Positions 20,652-32,986 of a DNA stretch of 64,000 nucleotides are shown here, one piece after another. Below the pieces are notes generated by a model. It ran no database searches and was not told the DNA's origin. It saw only the letters and a list, made by a program, of their open reading frames with translations. The stretch comes from Nigrospora sphaerica (lineage: Eukaryota > Ascomycota > Sordariomycetes > Amphisphaeriales > Apiosporaceae). The position numbers and the translations under genes are program-made. Within the stretch, counting starts at the first letter, position 1, and each line of letters opens with the position of its first letter. The stretch lies in NCBI GenBank assembly GCA_018287875.1, contig JAGVVL010000013.1, positions 1,798,001-1,862,000 on the forward strand, given 5' to 3'.

Positions 20652-23600
20652 TGTTCTGCGAGGAGCGGTATCAGCCGCCGCCGACGAGGCAGCGGACGGG
20701 GAGCGCGTCGAGGGTCATGACAGGGTTTCCAGCGCTGGCTGTCCAGATCCATGGACGACGGCCCCGGCCTGGACTGGAGCTCCCCCATAGGCCTGGGCCT
20801 TGTCTTTTTTTCCCCCGGTCTGGGGCTCCCACTCGCCGGCTCTGTTTCTCGGCGGCATTGTGGAGGCCCAAGGCGGGCGCATGTGCCCTGATAGGATGGC
20901 GGCCAGTTTAGAGCAAACCTTGTGAGCAGAAACGAGCCGGGGGTTGGCGCGGCCGGACCGACTGCTGGCTCTTCCCCAGAACCCCAGACGGTTGGTTCCC
21001 AGGGGGGGGAATGCCCGTCCGCCCTTGTCCACATCTTGACAACCCGAGAGAGGCTGAAAGGGCCAACCAGCACAACGCCACTGGCTTCGCTAGCCGGTCG
21101 GCAACCCCAGCAAGCATGGCTCGCCCCAGGTCGGACCACGGCTGGCATGGAAGCGAGGCCAAGGAAGTGGACAGCATCACCATCATCCCGTGGTGGGACG
21201 ATGCCGAGGCCGGTATGGCCTCGCCGCGCGGAATTGGCATGCTACCTCACGCAACCATGGTCGGTTCCGCGTATCAGACCGCTCGCCGGAATTGAGCTTG
21301 ATGGACCCAGGAAACAGTAGTACCTGGACTCTCGGGCCACTCGGCGCCGGGCTGCGTCTTGAGAGATGTAAAACCTGTGCCATCACGCCGCCGTCGACGA
21401 AGCCTCCTGGCGTCAAGGCAGACAGACTCGGGGCCCAAGCGACGAGCTCCCGAATCAGTGGCCTTTCGTTGGGCCCTTCGTGCTCTACCTGTCTACGCCG
21501 CAGTGCCCACTCCAGCGACAACACCGCTTCTCTGTCTTTTCGGTCCCGAACGGTCCATGGTCCCGGGAGAGTGGATGGCGAACTCACGACGGACTGAATG
21601 GTCTGATGGACGGGGCCTGGGAGGTTTCAATAGCGGCCGAGGAACCCAAGCATGCCCAAGTAATCCAAGAAAAGCTTACACCGCTAGCCAGGAAGGATCC
21701 GAGGCTAGGGCCGTCTGGGCGAAGGACCAAGTCGCGTGATGAGCGGCCGCGCGAAGCCGCCTCGAACCTGGGAGACCCTTTTGGGCAAGTGTAGCCGCTA
21801 TGCGGTAGCTTGTCTTTTTGCCACGGTCAACCTTGAAGGCATCGCCAGGCCTATTGCTGGAGCTGGGCCACGAGCGAGGATGCTGAAACCTCGCGCGCGT
21901 GGGCACTTTTGGGGGGTATTTTCCCCAGGAGCTGCCAAGCAGTAAGCCGACCCCTGCTACCGTGCCCACGCCCGTCGATTTCCCCCGCCCCCCCTTCCCG
22001 ACACTCGTGACCCTTTCCAGACGGTTCCTTGGCAGTCGATGGGGACAACCGAGTCAAGAACGAGTGGGATTTCATTTCCAGCTGAGATGAACTCCGTCCC
22101 CGGACCGTGAAAATTTTCTGTAACCCATACCACGCCGACGCCGCCGAGGGCCCGCGCGGCCCGCGCATGGTCGCAATTGCCCCGGGGGGGCGAGTGACGA
22201 AAATGAAAGGGAGCGCGCCATAATACGACGCGGCACTAGTAGAGAAGGAGAGAGAAAGAGGGATGGAGGGGGTGTCACGCAATGAAGCCCATGATGCATG
22301 GCCGATTTGGCCGAAGCTTTCAACAAGTCAGGGCCATATTTCCAAAACGCGCTCGCCCCTCCTCCCATGGGGATGGGTGACTTCTCCGCAGGTATTGGGG
22401 AAGGATTTCCGCTTTACCCCAACTTTACGAGGGCGAGACCTGGGGATGGCCAGGCTCGACCGGTGCCAACAGGCGAAAAGCTGGGTGAAGCGAGTGGGTA
22501 TGGCCGAAGTCAGGCCTGGTTGGTATGCGAGGTATGTCGGGATAGCTTCTGGTTGGTCTGGGGTAGAAGAGGCCGCCGTTTTGTTCGGCCTTACCTTCGG
22601 CGCTCCATGAAACGGCGCCGACAACAGGCGCAAAGGACATACACACGCGCACGCGCATGCATACCTAGGTACCTACACGCATACCCAAGACGTACGTACA
22701 TACAACCCCGACCCTGGCACGAGACGTTGCCACGCAGACGGGCGAGAATGGGCAGCCCGCGAGCCATGGGAGCGTCTTTGGTCAGGCCACCATCGAACGC
22801 ACGCACGGATGCCGGCGAGATGCCGACAGCTAGCGTACCGCACGACCGGGGGCAATACCGGCGACAATGCTTACTGGCAGTTGGGGGCTGGCTTTAGATG
22901 GCGCTCGGGACCAGAGGCGCCATGGGGGCGTCTTCAGGTCATGCCGCCAAGCCCCGAACGGCCTGGCACGCACCGGTATGTGCCATGGCGGAATAGCGGA
23001 CGCTCCGAGACGTTTTGGTGGGCAGTGCCGACAGCAGCAGTTATCGTGGGATTAGCTTGGCGACGGGGGAGAGGGGGGCGAAGGGAAGACAATTGAGACA
23101 ATATGGCATCGAGTGTGTGGGGGGCACCGAGTGCTCATTCGGAATCATCCATATGGGATCCATGGCTGCCTGGCATTCCACCCTCCAGGGCTCACTGTGT
23201 ACTTGGGCCCAAGACACGCCGATCTGACGGCGTCGGCAAATATTTACCATCACCAGGACCACTTACATGCCCTCGATTCTACCGGCGATCGTCGTCGTGC
23301 TGCCAGACGATTGCAGAGTGGGCAATTCCACGTGTCGATCCTTGGAGGCTGGACCCATCCAGTTGTCCGCCCACGGCCCTGTGGGTGCGTGGCTACTGGC
23401 TTTAGGGGGTGCCATCGGTACCACTGCGCTGGAAAGAAGCCCCCGCCCCGACGCTACGGGACACGCTCTCAGTACCTGGCGAGCCTGGAACCCAAACCCC
23501 CCAAAAGGCGCGAACCCCACGGCACGTCACGTCATGTCGTCGCGCTACGCCACACGCCAAAGACACGTCGCTTTCCCACCCCTCGCGTTTAGTACGCAGT

Positions 23601-23749
23601 AGATGCCCTTCCTCGCCGAGGTAGGCGGGCGAGGCTGGCAGGTACAACACCACCCCCGGAAGACGCCGCGATACTGGGCCACACGAGCGCCCATCGACCA
23701 CGAGGCCGCCCCCTCTGCACCACCACCCACCCACCCCGCGAACGCGATC
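20652..23749. other. 3.1-kb gap without a supported gene
   Basis: Many overlapping open frames exist because the DNA is GC-rich, but none shows family motifs or plausible splicing. A short alternating purine-pyrimidine tract (CA/CG-rich, about 22630-22710) is present. It contains the promoters of the hexose transporter (left) and RFT1 (right). Confidence 0.45.
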
Positions 23750-25644
23750 ATGACCGGCCCCACTGTCGCCAGCAAGGCCGCCGTCGCTGTCCCCCCGTCC
23801 GCCGCCTCGCCCGCGCCCCAGGGCTCCGCCGTCCGCGGCGCCTCGCTGCTCATCGTGCTCCAGATCGCCTCGCGTGCCGTGACCTTTGTGGCGAACCAGC
23901 TGCTGTTGCGCTTCCTGACGGCCCAGCTGCTGGGCGTCTCGACCCAGCTCGAGGTCTACTACCTCTCGGTCCTCTTTTTTGCGCGCGAGAGCCTGCGCGT
24001 CGCCATACAGCGCCAAGGCTCGACCACGACGGCCCACGGCACCCCGACCACGACCACCAAGACGGCCGCCGACGCCCCCCACAAGTCGGCTCAGGACAGC
24101 CAGTCAGTGGTCAACGTCGGCCACCTCGCCGTCGTCATCGGCCTCGGCGCCGCCCTCGGCCTGGGCGCGGCGTATCTGCGCTATGCCGATGCCGCCGCCG
24201 CCTCCACCCCCTACCTCGACGCGGCGCTCTACATCTACGGCTTTTCCGCCATCGTCGAGCTGCTGTCCGAGCCCGCCTTTGTGGTCCTGCAGCACCGTCT
24301 GCGCTTCGGGCCCCGCGCCGCCGCCGAGTCCACCGCCACCTTCTTCCGGTGCGCCCTGACCTTCGGCGCCGCCGGTTGGGCCTGGCGGAACGACCTGGAG
24401 CTGGGGGTCCTGCCCTTTGCCCTGGGACAACTTGGGTACGGCGTGGGCCTGTTGGGCACCTACCTCTGGTACGGCTGGCGCCTGGCCGCCGCCGAGGGCT
24501 TCTCACTGCTGCCGAAGCGCATCGCACCCGCGCCGCAGGCCACGGGCGGCGAGAAGCGACAGGCGGCCGCGGGCCCGTACGCGCTGGGCTACTTCTACAC
24601 GCCGACCCTGAACCTGGCCTCTAGCATGACGGCCCAGTCCTTCGTGAAGCACATCCTGACCCAGGGCGACACTTTCTTGGTCTCGATCCTCTCCAACCCC
24701 GAAGCGCAGGGCGTGTACGCGCTCGCCAACAACTACGGTTCGCTGCTGGCGCGGCTCATCTTTCAGCCCGTTGAAGAAAGCAGTCGGAACTACTTCAGCA
24801 AGCTGCTCTCCTCGCCGGCGCCGACCGGCAAGAGAAGCGACACCGACCCGGCGCCCGCCGGCCCCTCCGGGGACGCACTCGCCAAAGCCAGCGTCGACCT
24901 TCAGGCGGTGCTGCACGCTTATCTGCTCATGTCCATCCTCATCCTGGCGCTGGGCCCCTTCGGCGCGCCGCTGCTGGTGCAGATCATTGCCGGCCCGGCG
25001 TGGGCGTCGAGCGGCGCCGGCCGCGTGCTGGCGCAGTACTGCCTGTACATCCCGCTGCTGGCCCTCAACGGCATTACCGAGGCCTTCGTGTCGTCGGTCG
25101 CGAGCGAGGCCGAGGTGCACCGCCAGAGCCTGTGGATGGGCAGCTTCAGCGTGGCTTTTGGTGCCGCCGGCTTCGTGTGTCTGCGCGTGCTGGACCTCGG
25201 TGCCGCCGGGCTCGTCTACGCCAACGCCATCAACATGCTGTGCCGCATTGTCTGGAGCGCCGCCTACATCCGTCGTTACTTTGCCACTCGCGCTGGCGGC
25301 GTCGACGAGGCCGCCCGCTTTCGCTGGTCTCGCGCCCTGCCGTCGGGCCTGGGCGTCCTGGTCGCCTGCACCGCCGTGCTATGGCAGGCCCTGGTCATGA
25401 GCGGTGTGCAGGTCGGCGGTGTGTCGGTCCACGTGTTCCGGGACCTCGTCATCGTGTGCGGGCTGGCCCTGCCGTACGTCGGTATGGTGTAAGTTGTTTT
25501 CTTGTATTCCTTTAGATCCCGCCTTTGCAACCCCAAACGCCTTGACTATGGAAACCGACGGCTGACAGCGGTGGTGTCTGCAGTGCTTATATGGAGCGCC
25601 AATATCTCGTCGGATGCTACCGCTCCCTGCGCCCCTCTTCGTAG
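23750..25644 (+). CDS. RFT1: RFT1, ER oligosaccharide-lipid translocation protein
   Basis: Exons 23750-25488 and 25584-25644; intron 25489-25583 (GTAAGT donor); 599 aa. It is a polytopic protein of the MOP exporter superfamily that acts in the ER membrane at the step where Man5GlcNAc2-PP-dolichol faces the lumen for N-glycosylation. Conserved segments: GASLLIVLQIASRAVTFVANQLLLRF at the start, FFARESLRVAIQR, YIYGFSAIVELLSEPAFV, LNLASSMTAQSFVKHILTQGD, GVYALANNYGSLLARLIFQP-EESSR, and LALNGITEAF. The short last exon supplies the typical end YMERQYLVGCYRSLRPS. Start at MTGPTVASK; a longer frame upstream is not conserved in character. A linker with Thr/Lys repeats (about residues 90-115) is a fungal-type loop. 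Confidence 0.93.
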
Positions 25645-25778
25645 ACGTAGCCACGCATGCGGCGCGCTCTAACTGCAGCAGTAGTCTAATCTCGCTCTAG
25701 CTCTATACACTGGGCGCGTATCGAGTCCTCCTAAGAAAAAAATACCCCCACGGTACGCCATGCGATGTCTTGCCCCGT

Positions 25779-27698
25779 CTAGTCAAAGGTAATCTTGGTG
25801 GGCTTCTTGGTCATGTCGACGTCCTTGAAGAAGGCGCCGTACGTGCCGTGCGTCTTCTTCTTGACCGTGGTGCCGAATTTCAGGAGCTCGTCGGGTACGG
25901 GTTGGTTCGCTTGCTTCAGGATGTTGATCAATCTGTGCCGTGTTAGTGCCTTCGATTTCGCTTAAACAAGGGCCCGTAGCGGGACAACTTACTCGCCCGA
26001 GTGCGCCTTGTCGTGCTCGGTAAAGAGGGTGATGGCGTGGCCGGTCTTGCCGGCTCGGCCGGTACGACCGATACGGTGAACGTAGTCCTCGATGGTGAGG
26101 GGGAACTGTAAGGGTTCAGATTGTCAGCAACCATAAGTAGCTCGGAAGCGGCGGGAGGGGAGCCATACGGTGACATTCACAACCAGCTTGACCTCGGGGA
26201 TATCGAGACCACGGGCGGCCACATCGGTGGCCACCATGACGTTCTGGCCGCCCTGCTTGAAGGCCTCGAGGCTGCGGGTGCGCTGCTCCTGGCGCAGATC
26301 GCCGTGGATGCCAACGACCTTGACGCCGCGCTGCTGCAGGAACTGCTCGACGCGCGTGGCCTCCTTCTTGTACAGACAGAAGACGATGACACGCTCGCCC
26401 TTGGGCTGCTTCTGGAGGATCTGCAGCACGCGCTGCTCCTTGCCGTAGGGGTCGACGACCTCGACGCGCTGCTCGATGCGCACGTTGGCCTGCAGCTCGC
26501 CCTTGTTGGCGCCGATCTGAATCTGCACGGGCGACTTCATGAAGGTGGCGGCCAGCGCCTGCACGCTCTGCGGCCACGTGGCCGTGAACATGAGCGTCTG
26601 GCGCGCCTCCTTGGACGGCATCTTGCCGAGGATCAGCTTGATGTCGTCCTCGAAGCCCTTGTCCAGCATGCGGTCGGCCTCGTCGAGCACGGCGAAGCCG
26701 GCGCCGCCCAGCTGCGCCGCGCCCTCCTCGAGGAAGTCCTTGAGGCGGCCAGGAGTGGCCACTATGATGTCGGCCCGGCGCAGCTGGTTGCGCTGGTCGT
26801 CCTTGGGGGCGCCGCCGTAGATGCACACCGTCTTGAGGCCGACCGTCTCGCCCAGCTTGGCGAGCTGCTCGGCCGTCTGCATCGCCAGCTCGCGCGTCGG
26901 GCTCACGACGACGGCGCGCACGCCGCTCTTGCCCGTCTTGGGCATGCGCAGCACCGCCTCGACGAGCGGCAGGCCGAAGGCAATCGTCTTGCCCGAGCCC
27001 GTCTCGGCCACGCCCACAATGTCCCGGCCGGCGAGACCAAAGGGCCACGAGGCGGCCTGGATGGGCGTCGGCTCCTTGAAGGCCTTGAAGGGCGATTTGG
27101 AGGTGAGGGTCGTGCTCGGCAGGTGGGAGAACTGGGTAATGGGTCGCAGTGCCGTCTTGGTCAGGGGATCCGTGACGGTGATCATGTGTTTGGACAGGAA
27201 GGCCTCGATCTCGGACTCGGGCAGCGCCGACAGGGCGGCCGTCTGGGTGTAGTGGGCGTTGGCCGCTACCTCACCCGTGACAGCACCGTTGCTGGCACCG
27301 TTGGTCTCGGTCGGCTCGGCGGCATCCTCAGTCTTGCGCTTCTTGTCCTTTTTCTTATCCTTCTTGTCCTTCTTCCCCTTCTTGGGCTCGGGAGCCTCCT
27401 CGACGGCGCTGGTCTCGTTGCTCACGGCGTCGGCGCCGTTGGTATCGGGCTCAGCATTGCCCTCGGCCTCGGCCTCGGCCTTGCGCTTTTTCTCTTTCTT
27501 TTCCTTCTTGGACTTCTTCTCCTTCTTCTCCGGCTTGGCCTCCGAGTCTACATCCATCGCATCCTCAAAAGGGGCCGCGATGTCGGCAGCCGACTCCTCG
27601 ACGACGGCCTTCTCCTTCTTCGCCTTCTTGTCCTTCTTGGACTTTTTGCGAGCGAGCGTCGCGTCGGTCTCGACGTCTTCGAGGGTGCGTTTCGACAT
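25779..27698 (-). CDS. DBP3: ATP-dependent RNA helicase DBP3 (DEAD-box)
   Basis: Exons 27698-26169, 26105-25993 and 25932-25779; introns 26106-26168 and 25933-25992; 598 aa. A nucleolar helicase of 60S ribosome assembly. The first ~150 residues are a Lys/Glu-rich tail with repeated KKxKK blocks, as in Dbp3. The helicase core has the Q motif ([11 protein letters not shown]), motif I AETGSGKT, Ia PTRELA, Ib TPGR, motif II DEAD, motif III as TAT, and in domain 2 [10 protein letters not shown] and [13 protein letters not shown]. The last two exons supply motif VI and the end [24 protein letters not shown]. It faces MAD2 across a 425-base shared upstream region. Confidence 0.93.
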
Positions 27699-28123
27699 GG
27701 CGCAGACGGGAATGGGGGGCCGTCTAGAGGGTCTGACAGGAGAACGAGCGATGGGGTCTGGCAAGTCCGATGCGCTGAGGACCCTTTGCGACGGGCGCCC
27801 CAGCAGAATCGACAAAAGCGAAATTTTGGAAAAGTTGTTATCTTATCAGCGGGTTTCCCACACAATTGTGGGCCCACCCGGGTGGTCATCGCTGGTCGTA
27901 CCTTTTTGGTGCATAACCTTAGTTTCTAGCGCCCCGGGTCGTGCATGTACGGGGCTGCCTCCTCACCACCCCGCCGTTTTATCGTTCCTGGCAACGGCAA
28001 CGAATCTTTGGTTTCCAAGTAAACAACAACAATCCGGCCATTCCGACGTCGCAGGCCGAATCCTTAGAAATCCTCAATCCGAATCCGCCCCACACCCGCC
28101 GTGCGACACGCCCAGAACTCATC
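27699..28123. promoter_or_regulatory. Bidirectional promoter region DBP3 / MAD2
   Basis: 425 bases between two divergent start codons. No TATA box is obvious, as expected for housekeeping genes. Confidence 0.55.
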
Positions 28124-28895
28124 ATGGTCGACAAGGCAGCCAGCAAGGAGAAATCCAAGGTGCATAAGCTCTCCCTCCGGGGAAGCGCCAAGCTCGTGAC
28201 AGAATTCGTATGCCAACCTCCCCCTATCGTCCCGTCCCATCCGCCTTGGGCGCATCGGGGGCCGCCGCTAACCGTTGCCCGTCGTCGCCCAGTTCCAATA
28301 CTCGATACACTCGATCCTGTTCCAGCGCGGCGTCTACCCGGCCGAAGACTTCACGGCCGTCAAAAAGTATGGTCTCAACATGCTGGTGTCGGCCGACGAC
28401 CAGGTCAAGGCCTACGTGAAGAAGATTATGAGTCAGTTGGACAAGTGGATGCAGCACGGCAAGATCAGCAAGCTCGTCATCGTCATCACGGACAAGGACA
28501 CGGGCGAGCACGTCGAACGCTGGCAGTTTGACGTCGAGATCTTCGGGGGCAAGAAGTCCAAGCCGTCGAAATCCAGAGAGGCCGAGGCCGACGAGAACGG
28601 GGCCGCCAACGGCGCCAAGGTGGTGCCGGAGACCAACAAGACGGAGGCCGAGATCCAGTCCGAGATCCAGGCCCTGTTCCGCCAGATCACGGCCAGCGTC
28701 ACCTTTCTACCCCAACTCGAGGGCGACTGCACCTTCAACGTCCTGGTCTACGCCGACGCCGACAGCGACGTGCCCGTCGAGTGGGGCGACAGCGACGCCA
28801 AAGAGATTGTGAACGGCGAGCGCGTGCAGCTGCGGGGCTTCAGCACGAGCAACCACCGCGTCGAAACGTTGGTCAGCTACCGTCTGGGCGGTTGA
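28124..28895 (+). CDS. MAD2: Mad2 spindle-checkpoint protein (HORMA domain)
   Basis: Exons 28124-28207 and 28293-28895; intron 28208-28292; 228 aa. Mad2 inhibits Cdc20-APC/C until kinetochores attach. The HORMA fold covers nearly the whole protein: LSLRGSAKLVTEFFQYSIHSILFQRGVYP at the start, FTAVKKYGLNML, LDKWMQHGKISKLVIVI, ERWQFDVE, and the C-terminal safety-belt region with VPVEW, VQLRGFSTSNHRVETLVSYR. Between the ERWQFDVE strand and the IQALFRQITASVTFLP helix there is a charged insert (GGKKSKPSKSREAEADENGA region) of about 25 aa more than in the animal protein. Start chosen at MVDKAASK, directly upstream of the conserved helix. Confidence 0.95.
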
Positions 28896-29819
28896 AGCCG
28901 TGCCGACCCGGGGGGGGAGAGGTGGCTCACGGGAGAAACGCGGCGGCTTGGCCCTGTGTGTAATCTACGGCGAGGTGGGAAAGGGGCCCAGAAAGGGTCC
29001 CGAACAGGCAGTGGCTGTTAATATGGACCGGCCCAGCTTGGGTACCTTTGGAGTTTTGGCGTTGGGGTCTCGGTACATGAGATGGGATGATAATTACCAT
29101 ACTGGTTTCGTCCTGGATGCGAGGTTTCGGATGGCCACGCTTTGTACACTACATTACGACCTTTGGGGATGAGGACGCCCCTCTCTCAGTTGAATGCGAT
29201 GTCCGTCCTGTCCTCCTTCACGGTTGGGTTATGACATGGCATTGGGACCAGGGCGCATCAAATTGGGTACCGGTGCGGCCCCAAGACGGATCTGCCCTAG
29301 GATTGATACCGACCGGAAGTTGGCGATTGCCATGCGATATTGCGGGCAGGCCGGCCCGCACCCTTAATCATGCGACCTGAAGCTTAATTAAGACTCGTCC
29401 AGGGATATGCCAGTCCCACCGCTGAAGTTCAGCACAACCCTGCAGACCTGCCCAAACGAGCCACATATATGGCCCGCGGAATTACCTAGGGGTAGCAACC
29501 ACTCATACGCATAGTGATCGCAGATACCGACGTTCGAAGAGAGTTACTTATGCGGGAAACAATTCACAAATACACGGTGCAAACCAACGGAACGTGGTAG
29601 TGAATATCTGCGTCCCGAAGTGGACGAGTCATTTGGAGGCCATCCACCAGGGCCACGGCATCTTTCGACGTCTATAATTATAGCGTGGGTACGTTTAACC
29701 GTTCCCTTTTCTCCTCCGGCCCGTGATCGGCGGGTCCGAGGTTGCGAGGCCGCGGAAGCACCGCCTGATCGGTCGTTTCACCTTTGACGGTCCTGACCGG
29801 AAATTCGGCAGGATAGGAC
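28896..29819. other. Transition from gene-rich to AT-richer DNA
   Basis: MAD2 3' region then DNA of falling GC content. No gene supported. Confidence 0.5.
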
Positions 29820-30025
29820 CTTAAGGTCCTGGGCCCAAGGGCCCTCGAGAGCCCCAAAGGCCCCCAGAGGTCCTAGATCTAAGGGCTCCGGAAGTTCCTA
29901 AAGAGCCCTAGAGGTCTTAGGTTTAAGGGCGCTTAAAAGCCTCAGAGGTCTCATAAGTGGGTTAAAGAGCCCTGTAAATCTTTAGAGGTCATGTATTTAA
30001 ATGCCCTAAAGGTGCTTAAGGTCAC
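29820..30025. repeat. Degenerate tandem repeat with short palindromes
   Basis: Begins with two palindromic blocks: GGACCTTAAGGTCC, a perfect 14-base palindrome, and GGGCCCAAGGGCCC. Then at least four units of about 34-44 bases follow, each opening with AGAGGTC (near 29868, 29912, 29946 and 29986) and sharing AAGGG/AAAGAGCCCT pieces. Units become AT-richer to the right. Confidence 0.6.
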
Positions 30026-31819
30026 TTTCTTTTAGGCCGCCCACCGGAAGGGCCGTGACAACTGCCCTATAGCTAGTGCTACTAGGGAATGTAATATAGG
30101 AGCTTTTAATATTTATAAAGGCTGAACAGTTACCGCAATATAAATGTAGCTGAATGATATTACGTCGAGCATTAGCGAATAGTCTTTCAACATATCCTAA
30201 CATTATAGGTCTTATACATGTTAGGTCTCGAATATATAAGTACAGAAAGCTTTCACAAATAAAGGAGAATGCAGCAGCGAATTATATGTTAGTACTATTT
30301 CTTAGTTTATGTTCAGACTAACAGCTTATTATGACGGATAGCTACAGCGAAATATTAAACTTAGCACACGAAGAACCATAGAGAGATAATGGGTCGAAAC
30401 GTGTAATATTGCGATTACCGAAGGGAGTGGAAGACAGTTTGCCGGTGGATATCACTTTAAGTTGATTTAGTGAATGACTCGTAAAAACACTGGTCTATCA
30501 TACATGTAAACCGGCAGGGACGCTAACCCCTTATGCTTAGACGAGCTTTTTAAGATATTCGCCCGTCTTCTGTCTTCACTACTATTAAAATAGACAAACA
30601 CTAAGTAGGTGTCTAGTGGAAAGACGCAGTCGTGGTCGATCCCTGAGCTACCGTGAAGAAAGGTATCCGTGTCGAGGACGTGGGTAACCCTTGATCAGGT
30701 CAAATAACAGGCACAGAGGTAGAAAGTGAAGCTTAAAAGAGTGTAGAAAACGGGTGTGTATTGCAGTAACAGGGCGAACAAACTGACTTGGAGGAGGTCA
30801 TGTCGTAGCTATGTGTATCCTTGCTTACTTGCTTCCTTACTTGTCCTCCTGCTAGAAGAAGGGGTAAGCACCCTATTTATAGCTGACAGCCTTGATGAAG
30901 GCATGGGACATGAATCCCTAGCCCTGTCTCACTATAACTAAACAAACCTCTATAGAATGGTTATAAACATTTGATGTACTTGTGGCCAAATCGGCTATAA
31001 CTAGGACAAACCTACCTTGTGATGATAAATAGGCGTCGACCACAGCCTTCAGTAGCACAACCACATAGGTATTACATTTTAGTAAAATGTATAAAGTAGC
31101 ACCTATATAAATGAAGCTTCCTAGCCTATCCTCGGTCGGTCACGGTCCGTCAACAGATTGTTCTCTGCCCTTGTTTTAAGGCATAAGCACTAAAGCGATG
31201 GAGCCGGACCGTCCGTCTACAGTTCTGTCCTCTACGTCATTCACCTCTTATCGTGTTCAGATCTTAGTCAGTGTTCAGACTCTATCTCTAGCAGTTATAG
31301 GGAGGGCGACGAGACATCGTCGCCCTCTCTCGCGCCGCTAGGTGCGAGGACTTTTGCACCGGGAAGTGGATTACCAGCCTGGAATAACTAAGTGGAATAA
31401 CCGCTTAAGTCAGACGTCTTAAACTGCTCGAACACCTAAGCCGAGGCCTAGATATACGACGCCATAGAAATGGGTGCCGTAGCCACTCACACTTTTATGC
31501 CTACTGTTTACTCCGCTACGTTATAATGGATCTATTTTAAAATAACCGGCCCTAATTTCTAGTTGCCCCGTGCCTGTCGTAATGAGACGTTGGCTGGTGT
31601 CCCCTAGGGAATCCATAGAGACAGCACCTATTCGGCCGACCCGACAAGGTCACTAAGTGGATGAGCCAAGCTTAGAAGCCCTAAAGCCCCGCTGCATGGT
31701 TAGTCCATGGTTAGTCCACAACAGGTATTATACCATAACAAACGAACAGTTTCCAATAAACAGTCCCCGCCACTTTCTTTGGTCCGTGCACCTGTGGAAA
31801 AGGCGTTCGATTATCTCCA
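30026..31819. other. AT-rich gene-free stretch
   Basis: Short open frames only, many stop codons in all frames and many TA dinucleotides. It holds one arm of the inverted repeat at 31350-31402. It may be old transposon DNA worn down by point mutation, but no family can be named. Confidence 0.5.
31350..31402 (-). repeat. Inverted copy of the repeat at 31984-32032
   Basis: About 50 bases whose reverse complement matches 31984-32032 almost base for base (core GGTTATTCCACTT, then TTATTCCAGGCTGGTAATCC, then CACTTCCCG and GCAAAAGT). The motif itself is made of imperfect 13-mers resembling TGGTTATTCCACT. Confidence 0.65.
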
Positions 31820-31969
31820 GGCTGGGTGGCCGAGCGGTCTAAGGCGTCCGACTCAAGTGTTCGATTATCCTACTGTTGATTCGGTTTGGTTATTCCACTT
31901 CCTAATGTACTAAGCATTAGGTGATTTCGGATCTCGTAAGAGGCGCGAGTTCGAATCTCGCCCCAGTCA
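31820..31969 (+). tRNA. tRNA-Leu (anticodon CAA), intron-containing
   Basis: Acceptor stem GGCTGGG (31820-31826) pairs with CCCAGTC (31962-31968), one G-U pair, discriminator A. The D-arm GGCCGAGCGGTCTAAGGC carries the A box. Anticodon stem TCCGA (31847-31851) pairs with TCGGA (31927-31931); the loop CTCAAG gives anticodon CAA. An intron of 68 bases (31858-31925) follows the base after the anticodon, the normal place. The long variable arm CTC-GTAA-GAG marks a class II tRNA. The T-arm is GCGAG-TTCGAAT-CTCGC (B box). Leu(CAA) genes in fungi usually have introns, but this one is on the long side. A TTTTTT terminator starts at 31970. Confidence 0.85.
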
Positions 31970-31983
31970 TTTTTTATGTTTGT

Positions 31984-32088
31984 GATTCCACTTGGTTATT
32001 CCAGGCTGGTAATCCACTTCCCGTTGCAAAAGTATCGGGCGATTTCAGATCTCGTAAGAGGCGAGTTCGAATCTCGCCCCAGTCACTA
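31984..32088 (+). pseudogene. Partial tRNA-Leu duplicate (intron plus 3' half)
   Basis: Starting with the repeat motif at 31984 and ending CCCCAGTCA, this repeats the intron-like segment and the 3' half of the tRNA above: GATTTCAGATCTCGTAAGAGG, then GCGAGTTCGAATCTCGCC. The anticodon and 5' half are absent, so it cannot make a tRNA. A further decayed copy of the same 3' half lies near 37068-37122. Confidence 0.7.
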
Positions 32089-32986
32089 TTCCTTTTGCCG
32101 GTTTCACTATATCTGACGAGCCATATTCTCGTGCGGCGGTATTCTCAGTTTGCCATCCCTAGTCATCTCACAGCTATGTTGCTCTCTTTACATTCATGTA
32201 CACATGTCGTCTTAAGTAACACGCCGTGGGACTAATGTGAGGTGTCTCACATTGCTGTGAACACACGAAGATTGTGAGAGCGAACGAAGGTGGATTCTAG
32301 AACTGACTACGCTAGCTACGGCGCTGATAAATACGACCCTGGTAAGTCGTATGCAGTGCACCTGCCTTGTGCATAGCTCAACACATGCAAAGGGCTACTA
32401 TATTATCCCTAACGCGATGACAAGAGATGTTGAAAGAGTATATATAGCTTAGCAAGCTGTGGTGTTAATAATGTTGAAAATAATATGGATGATGATTAAG
32501 CCTAGTCTAAATTTAACCGCGAAGATGCGGACCTCTTTCTCTTTCGAAGATTGATGGGGGATGGTGAGGAGTGCTCGGTCGCCGCGGCGGCGGCGGCGGC
32601 GGGACGTAAAGAGGCGCCTTTTGCCTCTGGGGCAGCCTTATTGCCCTTTATCATCATGATTTAGTACAGGCAACAGATGTAATCAATCATGATGGGGAAC
32701 TAGACAGGCAACTTACTTCACACCACTTCTAAGCACGCGATGGAACCTCTATCGGCGCTTTCCATTGCGATTGGTAAATGGCCTTCGCAATCCGCGCGTT
32801 TCGCGCCGCCCGCTAGATTCTTTGCACATCTGTACGTAGCCGCCGAGAATTGGGTGACGGGGAAGGCCATACGGCAAAGGTGACAGAGAAGTGGCATAAG
32901 AGATTGGGGCGGTAGAGGCAAAGTTGGGGAGGTGGGACAAAGGAGGGGAGTGAATATTAGAAGCGATGGGAGAGAAAAGTAGAAGT
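32089..32986. other. AT-rich intergenic with a CGG tract
   Basis: No gene. An uninterrupted (CGG)-type tract of about 20 bases lies near 32582-32603. Confidence 0.5.

Noticed and set aside
30960..31350. Possible LTR next to the inverted repeat
   Set aside because: Could not find a second LTR, primer-binding site or polypurine tract.
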